Shown here piece after piece: positions 1 to 9,043 of a DNA stretch of 64,000 bases. The stretch is from a bacterium (GTDB taxonomy: Bacteria > SZUA-79 > Acidulodesulfobacterales > Acidulodesulfobacteraceae), in contig JAJYJI010000001.1 of NCBI GenBank assembly GCA_021789605.1, positions 113,880-177,879 of the forward strand. The letters run 5' to 3'. How positions within the stretch are numbered: the first letter of the stretch is position 1; every line of letters begins with the position of its first letter. The translations under genes were made by a program, and so were the position numbers. Under the pieces are notes generated by a model, which did no database searches, was not told the DNA's origin, and worked only from the letters and a program-made list of their open reading frames with translations.

Positions 1-1
1 C

Positions 2-112
2 AGCGGTTCTAATTACTACTGGATATCTCATGACGGAACCATAGTCGGAACAGTTACGGATTCGGTTCCTAATCACGACGTCAATTTTAAAAAACTTTTG
101 TTGCGCCCTTAA
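2..112 (+). CDS. C-terminal fragment of an unidentified protein (…NYYWISHDGTIVGTVTDSVPNHDVNFKKLLLRP*), truncated by window edge
   Basis: Open frame from the window edge to TAA at 110-112; protein-like composition; no start codon in window. Confidence 0.5.
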   Translation, partial: SGSNYYWISHDGTIVGTVTDSVPNHDVNFKKLLLRP

Positions 113-301
113 ACGTTTTTGATTCGAGTCAACGTTCCGTCCGAATCTTTATGCCTGCCAGCAACAAACTTGCGAATACTGCCGGAAGCAAGAAGATGTG
201 AAGAGGGAGAGGGAGCGCCTATAAAAAAGCGAAAGCGGCGGCTTTTATCCGCGCCGCCTAAGCGGAACGAATCGAACTTTTTAAGGGATAACTTTCCCGG
301 C

Positions 302-886
302 TTAACGGGCGAACAAACCGCTTTCGACCAATTCGCATATAATATGCGCGATTAAAATGTGATTTTCCTGAATACGCGGGGTATCTTTAGAAGGAATCCT
401 TATGAGCAGGCCGCACATGCCCGGTTCAGCCATTTTGCCGCCGCTTTCGCCCGTAAAGCCGATTATTTTCATGCCGATATTTTTTGCCGTATATATCGCC
501 GATAAAATATTTTTGGAGTTGCCGGACGTCGATATTCCCCAGAAAATATCGTCTTTCTTTGCGTTTGCTTCAAGCTGGCGGGAAAAAACTGCCGAAAAAT
601 CGTAATCGTTTGCTATCGCCGTTAAATTAGAAGTGTTCACAGTAATGCTTTCCGCCGCAAGCGCTTTTCTTTCCATGTAAAACCGCGAGACGAGTTCGGC
701 GGCAATGTGCTGGGCGTCAGCCGCCGAACCGCCGTTTCCGGCTATAAAAACTTTTCCGCCTTTGCAGTAAGACGAAATAATAGTTTTGGATATTTCTTCT
801 ATTGTTCTTATAATTTCGACATTATTAGAAGTCAGGTCAAAGAGGGCTTTAGCCTCTTTAAATCTTTTTTCGATTATATTTTTCAT
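302..886 (-). CDS. gmhA: Phosphoheptose isomerase (SIS domain)
   Basis: NGGSAADAQHIAAELVSRFYMERKALAAESI and STSGNSKNI motifs; RBS AAGGAG upstream of ATG. Confidence 0.9.
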   Translation of the reverse strand: MKNIIEKRFKEAKALFDLTSNNVEIIRTIEEISKTIISSYCKGGKVFIAGNGGSAADAQHIAAELVSRFYMERKALAAESITVNTSNLTAIANDYDFSAVFSRQLEANAKKDDIFWGISTSGNSKNILSAIYTAKNIGMKIIGFTGESGGKMAEPGMCGLLIRIPSKDTPRIQENHILIAHIICELVESGLFAR

Positions 887-1223
887 TCAAAAGCTCCTTT
901 TCAATTTTATTTTTTAATATATAACCGCTTTTCGGCAATTTCGACGTATTTTTTTCTTTTTCTATTCCAATCCATCTCCTGCCGAATTTTTGTGCAATAA
1001 TTGCCGCAGTTCCGCTTCTTGAATTTTCTTTCAAAATTTCTAAACTGCCCTTATTTTCTAATGTTTGTATAATTTTATCGTCATTTATTCTTGCGTTAGA
1101 ACGTCCGTCTTTCGATTCTTTGGTATTATTGTATGATATCAGGATATGTTTGCAATCTGCGTTAATAATAAGTTCTTCAAAAGCAAGTCCTGCTGCTGTA
1201 ACATTGAGGAATTTACTGCTTTG
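858..1223 (-). pseudogene. Chimeric relic of DNA adenine methyltransferase(s) (D12-like segment joined to an N6_N4-MTase-like SGT…GRRWIGIE segment)
   Basis: 122-codon open frame without a start codon: FEELIINADCKHILISYNNTKESKDGRSNARINDDKIIQTLENKGSLEILKENSRSGTAAIIAQKFGRRWIGIEKEK. Confidence 0.7.
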
Positions 1224-1715
1224 TTAGTTTTTTTTATTGATTTCTTCGTCAGCTTTAATTACCGAGCCCGCCATATCTTTTCTATATCGTTTTAATTTTT
1301 CGGCCAGAGCCTTATCGGATAAGGCGAGAATAGACACGGCTAAAAGGGCTGCATTGACGCATCCGCTCTTCCCGATTGCCGTCGTAGCTACCGGAATCCC
1401 CGCCGGCATCTGGACTATGGACATAAGGCTGTCTAATCCGTTGAGGGATGAGGCGTTAAGGGGAACGCCTATTACGGGAAGAATAGTCATCGCCGCGACG
1501 ACGCCGGGTAGATGCGCGCTCATGCCCGCGGCGGCTATTACAGCCTTTGCGCCGCTTTTCTCAGCCGATTCGACGAGTTCGACGGTTCTTTTTAAAGTCC
1601 TGTGGGCGGACGAAATATGCAGTTCGTATGAAATCCCGAATTTTTTAAGCGTTTGAACCGCGCCGTCTATATCGCCTAAATCGTTTTTAGAGCCTGTTAA
1701 GATTAAAACGTCCAA
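1224..1715 (-). CDS. purE: 5-(carboxyamino)imidazole ribonucleotide mutase PurE
   Basis: LTGSKNDLGDIDGAVQTLKKFGISYELHISSAHRT and GMSAHLPGVVAAMT motifs; TTG start preceded by GGGAGGA is preferred over the ORF-track ATG at 1847. Confidence 0.9.
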   Translation of the reverse strand: MDVLILTGSKNDLGDIDGAVQTLKKFGISYELHISSAHRTLKRTVELVESAEKSGAKAVIAAAGMSAHLPGVVAAMTILPVIGVPLNASSLNGLDSLMSIVQMPAGIPVATTAIGKSGCVNAALLAVSILALSDKALAEKLKRYRKDMAGSVIKADEEINKKN

Positions 1716-1913
1716 TTTAATTCCTCCCGCTATTTCAATATAATCAGCAATTAAATAATTTAGCCGTTTCCGTCGGTATTCTTCCGCCGGTTCCGCCCGC
1801 CGCCCTATGCCGCATGTTTCCGCCCGCCGCGGCGGGAACGAAACCATAGATAATATCCGGCGCGTTTTTCGGCAAAGTAAAATTTGCTTAAATTTACCGC
1901 TTATAATACGTTT

Positions 1914-2798
1914 TTACCTGCCGTATAAATTAAATATAGAAAGTCTGTTTAACGTTTCTGCCGGAACGTCTTTTTTTGCGGTAACGACAGCCTTTTGCAA
2001 TGAAAAAGCGCATCCGCATTTATTTTCGCCGCAACCTTTTTCGGAAAAATCTATTTTCTCTATAGCTTTTTTGATGATGCTTTTTGCCTTTTCGGCGTTA
2101 CCCGCAAGAATTTTAAGAATCATATCGGCGTTTACGTCGGCTTCTTCTTCGTGCCAGCAGTCGTAATCCGTAGCCATGGCTATGGTCGCGTAGCATAGTT
2201 CGGCTTCCCTTGCAAATTTAGCTTCTGTGGCGTTGGTCATTCCGATTACGTCGAAGGCGTTGTTTTTATAGAAAAAAGATTCGGCTTTCGTGGAAAACTG
2301 GGGTCCCTCCATGCAAAAATATGAACCCGTTTTATGATGCGAAATGTCTAACTCCCTGCATGAATTTATTATAATCTCCCGCAAATGCGGACAGACCGGT
2401 TCTGCCATGGAAACGTGGGCAACCAATCCGTTTCCGAAAAAAGTGCTTTTTCTGTTTTTTGTGAAATCGAAAAACTGGTCCACGACCACCATATCCCCCG
2501 GCTTAATATTCTTTTTAAGGCTTCCTACCGCACTCAGCGAAATTATTTTTTCTGCCCCCGCGGCTTTTAAAGCATAAATATTTGCGGCATAATTTATTTC
2601 GGAAGGAAGTATTTTATGCCCTTTTCCGTGTCGGGGAAGAAAAACCAGTTTTTTTCCGTTTAATTTGCCGAAGATTAGATTGTCAGAAGGTTTTCCGAAA
2701 GGCGTGTCGGCCCGCTCCTCCCTTAAGCCTGTTAGTCCGTCCATTTCGTATAATCCGCTGCCCCCGATAATTCCCAGTATGCCCCCGTTCTTTTTCAT
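1914..2798 (-). CDS. mtnP: S-methyl-5'-thioadenosine phosphorylase
   Basis: GIIGGSGLYEMDGL, LPRHGKGHKILPSEINYAANI, MEGPQFSTKAES; RBS GGAGG 5' of the internal ATG. Confidence 0.9.
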   Translation of the reverse strand: MKKNGGILGIIGGSGLYEMDGLTGLREERADTPFGKPSDNLIFGKLNGKKLVFLPRHGKGHKILPSEINYAANIYALKAAGAEKIISLSAVGSLKKNIKPGDMVVVDQFFDFTKNRKSTFFGNGLVAHVSMAEPVCPHLREIIINSCRELDISHHKTGSYFCMEGPQFSTKAESFFYKNNAFDVIGMTNATEAKFAREAELCYATIAMATDYDCWHEEEADVNADMILKILAGNAEKAKSIIKKAIEKIDFSEKGCGENKCGCAFSLQKAVVTAKKDVPAETLNRLSIFNLYGR

Positions 2799-3031
2799 AT
2801 AATCCTCCATATCCGAAAGTTTTACAATTTATTTGTATTTTTATGCTTTAAACCGCCGCCGGTAATTTTTACTAAACGCGGTTTTAGGCGGAACGGCTTT
2901 GTAGCGTTTATCCGGCGGTCCTGCATCTATGGACTCATAATATATATATTATATATACGTATCGAAACGATTTTAACGCCCCTTAACGGCGATTAAATTT
3001 TATAATTATTATATTTTAATATCTTATATTT

Positions 3032-3703
3032 TTATGAATATTCCTTATTTTTAATAGAGCAGACGAGCCTTTTTTTAATATTGTTATCTCCTTCGCGGAT
3101 TATTTCCGCATTTTTTTTTACGATTTTTATTATCGTGGACGAGCCCCCGGCAAGTTCTTTGCAATCTACCGCCAGAATATTTATGCCGAGGTCTTTTTTA
3201 GCCAAAGACAAAGGCTTTAAAAATTTTTCGTTTAATTCGTTAAAATCGGAAATATTGTCTTTGCCCGATATGTTAGCGCTTGTCGAGGTTATGGGGAAAT
3301 CTATTTCGTTAAACAAATCGAGCGCGAAAGGATGCGGAGAAACCCTTGCGCCTATAAATTCCGAACCCGCGGCAAATAAATATTTTTCGGAAACTTTTTT
3401 CGATTTAAAAAGAATGGTGAGAGGCCCCGGCCAGAATTTAGAAATTATATCCTCTTCGCGCCTGTTAACGACGGCGATATTCAGCAGCATATTTAAATCC
3501 TTAACCAATAAGGAAAGGGGCTTTGCTGTATCCCTGCCTTTCAGGGCAAAGATTTTCTCTACCGCAGAGTTGTCGAAAGCATTGGCGCCTATGCCGTAAG
3601 ATGTTTCCGTCGGATATATTATTATGCCGGAAGATTTTAAATGTTTTTTTATATCGGCGTAATCGTTTTTGACTAAAGCATCGAAATCGTAAATTTTAAT
3701 CAT
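3032..3703 (-). CDS. tsaC: L-threonylcarbamoyladenylate synthase (Sua5/YrdC/TsaC family)
   Basis: YPTETSYGIGANAFDNSAVEKIFALKGRDTAKPLSLLV; ARVSPHPFALDLF; TSANISGK. Confidence 0.85.
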   Translation of the reverse strand: MIKIYDFDALVKNDYADIKKHLKSSGIIIYPTETSYGIGANAFDNSAVEKIFALKGRDTAKPLSLLVKDLNMLLNIAVVNRREEDIISKFWPGPLTILFKSKKVSEKYLFAAGSEFIGARVSPHPFALDLFNEIDFPITSTSANISGKDNISDFNELNEKFLKPLSLAKKDLGINILAVDCKELAGGSSTIIKIVKKNAEIIREGDNNIKKRLVCSIKNKEYS

Positions 3704-3710
3704 ATCCCGT

Positions 3711-4187
3711 TTATTTTGTCTTCTTGCCGTTTTTTTTCTGCCGTTTGAACGGTTCGTAGTGCGACGAAACGACGGCGTAAACTCCAGAAAGGGTGATAAG
3801 TATGCCGAGCCATCTTAATAAAGGAACGGATTCGCCGAGAGCAAGGGCGGCGAGTATTACCGTTAAAACTATTCCGATGCTTACGAACGGATATGCGACT
3901 GAAAGGTCTATTTTCGACAATACTTTTATCCAGAAAAACATCGATATTAAATATAAAAGAATTCCGGCTATAATAAACTTGTCAGAGAAAATCACGAGTA
4001 AAATCTCAGCCGTACCAATAAGCGAAGCGCCGCCGCCGGTTCCGGCGGGATGAGCGCCGGCCGCCGCCGCCGCGTGTAAATTTATATTGTTCATGCCGTA
4101 TTTCATCAAAAGCTGGGCGAATACTCCCAAAAAAATTGAGACGCTAAGATTGATAAAAGGCAGGGATTTTAAGTTGGGATTACGCAT
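3711..4187 (-). CDS. EamA/SMR-like small membrane transporter
   Basis: Four hydrophobic segments; IDLSVAYPFVSIGIVLTVILAALALGESVPLLRWLGILITLSGVYAV typical of DMT half-proteins. Confidence 0.7.
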   Translation of the reverse strand: MRNPNLKSLPFINLSVSIFLGVFAQLLMKYGMNNINLHAAAAAGAHPAGTGGGASLIGTAEILLVIFSDKFIIAGILLYLISMFFWIKVLSKIDLSVAYPFVSIGIVLTVILAALALGESVPLLRWLGILITLSGVYAVVSSHYEPFKRQKKNGKKTK

Positions 4188-5460
4188 AAATCTTTCCGAT
4201 GTCGCTTCTGTAATATTTGTTTCCGAAATTTATTTTTCCTGCAATATCGTATGCGATATTAATTATATCCGGAGTTTTTCCTTTTGCGCATATGTTTAAA
4301 ACCCGTCCTCCGGCGGTATAGTATTTTCCGTCAGTTTTTTTTGTTCCGGCATGAAAAACGTAATATCCGGCATTTTCAGAATTATTTAAATTTTGAAGTC
4401 CGTCGAAAGAAATTTCGCAGCCGGTTTTATATTCCTTAGGGTATCCGGCAGACGATAAAACAACGCATATAGACCTATTATCGTCAAAAACCAATTCGTA
4501 ATCTTTTAAATTTCCTTCTATTACGCTAAAAAATAAGTCGGTTATATCCGATTCCAGCCTTATGAGTATAGCCTGCGTTTCGGGGTCTCCGAACCTGACG
4601 TTAAACTCCAGCACGTAAATTTCGTCTTTCTGGACCATAACCCCCGCGTATAATACTCCTTTATAGTTTATGCCCTCGCTTTTAAGCCCGGCAAGAGTCG
4701 GCTCTATAACTGTTTTGTTGATTTTTTCGATAAGCGTTTCCGAAACAAACGGATTCGGCGTAATCGCCCCCATTCCGCCCGTGTTTTCCCCGGCGTCGCC
4801 TTCGTATATTTTTTTATAGTCCATGCTGGTGATTAGGGGCTTATAGGAAATCCCGTCGGTAACGACCATATATGACAGTTCGAAGCCTTCGAGATAATCC
4901 TCTATTACGACGGTTTCTCCGCTTTCTCCGAATATTTTTTCGTTAAAAATTGAGTTTAATATTTTTATGGATTCTTCCAATCCGCCGGAGATAAAAACGC
5001 CTTTTCCGGCGGCAAGGCCGCTCGCTTTTATAACGAGGGGATGAGCCTTTTGCCGGACGAAGCCTGACGCCTCTCCATAATCGTTAAAAGACATGTAGCC
5101 GGCAGTTTTGATGGAATTTCTATTAAGGAAATCTTTTGCATATTTTTTAGACGATTCCAGAAGAGACGCTTTTTTATCGGGTCCGAAAATCTTAAGGCCT
5201 AATTTCGCAAATTCGTCCGCTATTCCAAGAGATAAAGGTATTTCCGGTCCGACTACGGTTAAATTTATTTTATTTTCTAAAGCAAAGGATGCAAGCCCTT
5301 TTATGTCGTCCTGCTTTAGGGGGATGTTTTTGGCGGCGCCGGAAGTTCCGCCGTTACCCGGGGCGCAATAAATTTCGGTATCTTTTTTCGATTTTTTTAT
5401 TGCGTAAATTATCGCGCTTTCTCTTCCGCCGGAACCGATTACGAGTATTTTTAACGGCAT
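4180..5460 (-). CDS. purD: Phosphoribosylamine-glycine ligase
   Basis: ILVIGSGGRESAI, VVGPEIPLSLGIADEF, ENTGGMGAITPNPF, EFNVRFGDPETQAIL. Confidence 0.95.
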   Translation of the reverse strand: MPLKILVIGSGGRESAIIYAIKKSKKDTEIYCAPGNGGTSGAAKNIPLKQDDIKGLASFALENKINLTVVGPEIPLSLGIADEFAKLGLKIFGPDKKASLLESSKKYAKDFLNRNSIKTAGYMSFNDYGEASGFVRQKAHPLVIKASGLAAGKGVFISGGLEESIKILNSIFNEKIFGESGETVVIEDYLEGFELSYMVVTDGISYKPLITSMDYKKIYEGDAGENTGGMGAITPNPFVSETLIEKINKTVIEPTLAGLKSEGINYKGVLYAGVMVQKDEIYVLEFNVRFGDPETQAILIRLESDITDLFFSVIEGNLKDYELVFDDNRSICVVLSSAGYPKEYKTGCEISFDGLQNLNNSENAGYYVFHAGTKKTDGKYYTAGGRVLNICAKGKTPDIINIAYDIAGKINFGNKYYRSDIGKIYA

Positions 5461-5489
5461 AAAGTCTAAAGTCCTCAGTCCTTAAGAAG

Positions 5490-7091
5490 TTAGTGTTTAA
5501 AATGCCTTATATTAGTAAGTATCATAGGTATATTTAAATCGTTCGCGGCTTTTATAACCTCGTCGTCCCTTATGGAGCCGCCGGGCTGTATTATGCCGTT
5601 AACGCCTATTTTAGAGGCGTATTCCACCGAATCTTTAAAGGGGAAAAAACCGTCGGACGCCATAACGAATTCTTTTATATCTTTTCCGAGTGCGTTCTTC
5701 ATCTTTTCGTATCCGAAAACCGCGCTGTCTATCCGGGACATCTGTCCGGCGCCTATGCCGGCGGTTGCCCCGCCTTTTACGTAAACTATGGCGTTGGATT
5801 TGACGTGTTTGGCGATTTTCCACGCAAACATCAGGTCGCTTAAAACGGAATCCGGTATTTTTTTATTAGAGAAAATTTTAAATGTAGAAGCATCGTCTAT
5901 GGAATAGTCTTTTTCCTGAACGAGAATTCCGCCCGACGCGCTTCTCAGAGATAACCCTTTTTTTTCCGATACGTACTTTCCGGAATAGCGTATTATTATG
6001 GTATTTTTCTTCGCCCCCAATATTTTTAACGCTTCCCGGGTATATTCGGGAGCTATGATTATTTCGACGAAAAAAGGCTTGATTGCGGAGGCGGTTTCCT
6101 TGTCCAGCGTTTTATTGAAACCTACTATGCCGCCGTAAGAAGATATTTCGTCCGCTTTTCTTGCCCTCATGAATGCGTCTTCCAGCGATAAATCGCTCTG
6201 CGCGGCGCCGCAGGGATTTGTATGCTTTACTATCGCCGAAAAGAACCCCCCCCGTTCTTTTCCGTTATTTCCGGTCCAAAAGTCCTTAATAATATTAAGC
6301 GTAGAATCTATGTCCAATAAATTGTTGAACGATATATCCTTGCCGGAAAGTTTTTCGAACGGGGCGGATTCCGCGCAATATCCGGCGCCGGCCGAACAGT
6401 AAAAAGACGCCTTTTGATGAGGGTTTTCCCCGTATCTTAAATTAAAAATTTTCTTAAAATTGATATTCAGTTCTTTTTCCGCGGTTTCGAGGCTATCCGC
6501 CGGAGTGCCGCCGCCCAGAAATGCCGCGATATGCAGGTCGTATTCGGAGGTTAGCTTAAAAGTTTCGCATGCGTAGGTTTTTTTTGCTTCCAGCGGGATT
6601 TTCTTTTTATTTTTAAGAAAGGATATTATATCATTGTAATAAGACGGGTTTATTACTACCGTTACGTCTTTAAAATTTTTTGCGGCTGCTCTTAGCAGGG
6701 AAACCCCGCCTATATCGATGAATTCGAGTTTTTCTTCGAAGGTTATGTTCTTATCCTTCATTTCCTTAAAGGGATACAGGTTGACGATAACGAAGTCTAT
6801 AGGCTTTATAAGGTTTTTTGCTAAATCTTTCACGTGGCTTTCGTTGCCCCTTACGGATAAAATGCCTCCGAAAATAGCCGGATGTAAAGTTTTGACACGT
6901 CCGTCCAAAATTTCGGGGAAGCCCGTTACCTCGTCGATTTTTTTAAGTTTTGTTATTCCCGCCGATTTCAGGAACTTATGGGTATTTCCCGTCGCGATAA
7001 CTGTATAGCCGGCCATTTCTAAATGCGCCGCAAGTTCGGCTATTCCGGTCTTGTCGTAAACTGATATTAAAGCGTATTTTGTTTTTTGCAT
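5490..7091 (-). CDS. purH: Bifunctional AICAR transformylase/IMP cyclohydrolase
   Basis: ALISVYDKTGIAELA, GRVKTLHPAIFGGIL, RYGENPHQKASFY, KHTNPCGAA; ends near RHFKH. Confidence 0.95.
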   Translation of the reverse strand: MQKTKYALISVYDKTGIAELAAHLEMAGYTVIATGNTHKFLKSAGITKLKKIDEVTGFPEILDGRVKTLHPAIFGGILSVRGNESHVKDLAKNLIKPIDFVIVNLYPFKEMKDKNITFEEKLEFIDIGGVSLLRAAAKNFKDVTVVINPSYYNDIISFLKNKKKIPLEAKKTYACETFKLTSEYDLHIAAFLGGGTPADSLETAEKELNINFKKIFNLRYGENPHQKASFYCSAGAGYCAESAPFEKLSGKDISFNNLLDIDSTLNIIKDFWTGNNGKERGGFFSAIVKHTNPCGAAQSDLSLEDAFMRARKADEISSYGGIVGFNKTLDKETASAIKPFFVEIIIAPEYTREALKILGAKKNTIIIRYSGKYVSEKKGLSLRSASGGILVQEKDYSIDDASTFKIFSNKKIPDSVLSDLMFAWKIAKHVKSNAIVYVKGGATAGIGAGQMSRIDSAVFGYEKMKNALGKDIKEFVMASDGFFPFKDSVEYASKIGVNGIIQPGGSIRDDEVIKAANDLNIPMILTNIRHFKH

Positions 7092-7100
7092 ATGCCGTAA

Positions 7101-7154
7101 ATTTTCCTTTGATTTTCCTTTGATTTTAATTTGATTTTAATTTGATTTTAAAAT
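7101..7154. repeat. 11-bp tandem repeat (~4.9 copies, (ATTTTCCTTTG)2(ATTTTAATTTG)2ATTTTAAAAT) containing the purH Shine-Dalgarno
   Basis: Read directly: attttcctttg attttcctttg attttaatttg attttaatttg attttaaaat. Confidence 0.9.
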
Positions 7155-7162
7155 ATTATCTA

Positions 7163-7198
7163 TAGTAGAATGTATAATAAATTTAATATATTCTACTA
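7163..7198. promoter_or_regulatory. 9-bp perfect inverted repeat TAGTAGAAT…ATTCTACTA between divergent purH and pfkB-family gene
   Basis: Arms 7163-7171 and 7190-7198. Confidence 0.6.
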
Positions 7199-7301
7199 AT
7201 TTTAAATATTTATTTCAATTCATTTATTTAACGTTTATTATTTAACGCTTATTTATTTAGAAAGAAACGCCGATGCCCGGCGCGGACGGAAAGGAGGCAA
7301 G

Positions 7302-8207
7302 ATGGCCATAACGGTAATAGGCTCCATTGCAATAGACAATATAGAAACCCCCTTTAATAAGACGGGGGATATTCTAGGCGGGTCGGCTTCCTATTTCTCG
7401 CTGGCGTCTTCGTTTCTTACGGACGTGAAAATCATAGGAGTCGTAGGCGGCGATTTTAACAAAAAACATCTAAAAGTCTTCAAAGACAGGTCGATAGATA
7501 TAAGCGGCATTAAAACCGAGGAAGGAAAGACTTTTCACTGGGCCGGAAGATACGGCTACGATATGTCCGACCCTGAAACCCTTGCAACCGAACTCGGAGT
7601 GTTTTCTTCTTTTAAGCCCGCAGTTCCGCACGGCTCCAAAAACGATATGCTTTTTCTCGCAAACATCGACCCGGATATTCAGTTCAACGTGTTGCAACAG
7701 ATGGGTTCTCCCAAGCTGGTAGCCCTCGATACCATGAATTTCTGGATAGAAGGCAAAAAAGAGAAGCTTATGAAAGTTATGGAACTTGCCGATATATTTA
7801 TCATAAACGAATCGGAAGCGAGGCTTTTAACCGGCGAATCCTCTATATTTTCCTGCGCCAAAGCCGTTTTAAAATCCGGCGCCAAAATATTGATTTTAAA
7901 AAGAGGCGCTTACGGAGCGACGATGTTTTTCGAAAATAAGTTCTTCATGGTTCCGGCGTATCCTTTAGAAAACGTTATCGACCCTACCGGAGCCGGAGAT
8001 TCCTTTGCCGGCGGATTTCTTGGATATTTAGACAATACCGGGGATATGGCTTTCGAAAATCTTAAGAAAGCGCTTGTATTCGGAAATATTATGGCGTCTT
8101 TTGCCGTAGAGGATTTTTCGGTAAGCAGGTTTGCTTCTATAAAAGCTGACGAGATTAAAGACAGGTTTAGAAAATTCAGGGAAATGACTTATTTTGAAGA
8201 GCTGTAA
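7302..8207 (+). CDS. PfkB-family carbohydrate/nucleoside kinase
   Basis: GGSASYFSLASSFL N-terminal motif and DPTGAGDSFAGGFLGYL C-terminal signature. Confidence 0.9.
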   Translation: MAITVIGSIAIDNIETPFNKTGDILGGSASYFSLASSFLTDVKIIGVVGGDFNKKHLKVFKDRSIDISGIKTEEGKTFHWAGRYGYDMSDPETLATELGVFSSFKPAVPHGSKNDMLFLANIDPDIQFNVLQQMGSPKLVALDTMNFWIEGKKEKLMKVMELADIFIINESEARLLTGESSIFSCAKAVLKSGAKILILKRGAYGATMFFENKFFMVPAYPLENVIDPTGAGDSFAGGFLGYLDNTGDMAFENLKKALVFGNIMASFAVEDFSVSRFASIKADEIKDRFRKFREMTYFEEL

Positions 8208-8220
8208 AAAATAATATGAT

Positions 8221-9027
8221 ATGGGAAAAATCAAAAAAACAAAAATAGGCATTAAATTTTTTTTCGCTGTTTTTCTATTTGCAGGCATTTTCGCGGCGCT
8301 GTCCGGCTGCGGATTATCGCAGGTTCAAAAAAAAGATAAGCTAAAATCAAATCTTTATTACAGGCTCGGCGCGGGTTTTTACCAGAACGGAAATTATATA
8401 AAGGCGATGCAGGAATTCATCAAAGCTAAGGCGCTCAATCCATATTCGGCAAAAAATTATAACGCGATAGGAGCCGTTTATATGAAGACCGGAAGAGCGA
8501 ACAAGGCTTTAAAGAATTTCGGCAGGGCACTGCGGTTAGACCCGGAATTTTCCGACGCCTATTATAACGCAGCCGTTATTTATATACGAAGAAAAGATTA
8601 TAATACGGCAGAGGCTTACTTAAAAAAAGCGTTAAAAAACCGTTTATACGCCAGTCCTTTTAAAAGTTACGCCAGATTGGCGCAGATATATTTAGCCGAA
8701 AATAAATCAGCCAAGGCGAAAAAAATATTGACCGTTTCTAAATTATTGAATAAAACATATTTTCTTACTTACTATGAACTCGGCGAATACTTCCTCGCCG
8801 AAGGAAAATTAGACGAAAGCCTTTATTATTACAAAAAAACTTTAAGATTGAATTCTTTTTTTATTCCCGCAAAATATAAAGAAGGCGTGATTTTTTTTAT
8901 GCAAAAAAAGTATGGCAAGGCAAAAAAAATATTCATAACGGTTTATAACCAAAATAAGCGCGGCGAGTATGGAATAAAATCGTTTAAATATTTAAAAAGG
9001 ATATTATTAATGCGCAGCGGCATTTAA
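8221..9027 (+). CDS. TPR-repeat lipoprotein
   Basis: Signal peptide with lipobox AALSGCG; several TPR motifs (AKNYNAIGAVYMKTGRANKALKNFGRALRLDPEFSDAYYNAAVIYIRR). Confidence 0.8.
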   Translation: MGKIKKTKIGIKFFFAVFLFAGIFAALSGCGLSQVQKKDKLKSNLYYRLGAGFYQNGNYIKAMQEFIKAKALNPYSAKNYNAIGAVYMKTGRANKALKNFGRALRLDPEFSDAYYNAAVIYIRRKDYNTAEAYLKKALKNRLYASPFKSYARLAQIYLAENKSAKAKKILTVSKLLNKTYFLTYYELGEYFLAEGKLDESLYYYKKTLRLNSFFIPAKYKEGVIFFMQKKYGKAKKIFITVYNQNKRGEYGIKSFKYLKRILLMRSGI

Positions 9028-9043
9028 AGCGTAAAAAGTTCTT

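Noticed and set aside
119-355. 78-aa plus-strand ORF at the left end
   Set aside because: Overlaps the gmhA 3' end, has no recognisable domain or RBS, and is Arg-rich from reading hairpin sequence.
1823-1836. 14-bp palindrome CCCGCCGCGGCGGG in the purE-mtnP interval
   Set aside because: Short and GC-simple; likely a local hairpin/terminator remnant rather than a distinct element.
1716-1847. N-terminal extension of purE (MVSFPPRRAETCG…)
   Set aside because: Low-complexity; a TTG with ideal GGGAGGA RBS at 1715 gives the normal PurE length.
6240-6255. C8 homopolymer in purH (and another C8 in queA near 21930) as phase-variable contingency loci
   Set aside because: Both frames are intact through full-length conserved housekeeping enzymes; a tract of 8 alone is weak evidence for phase variation.
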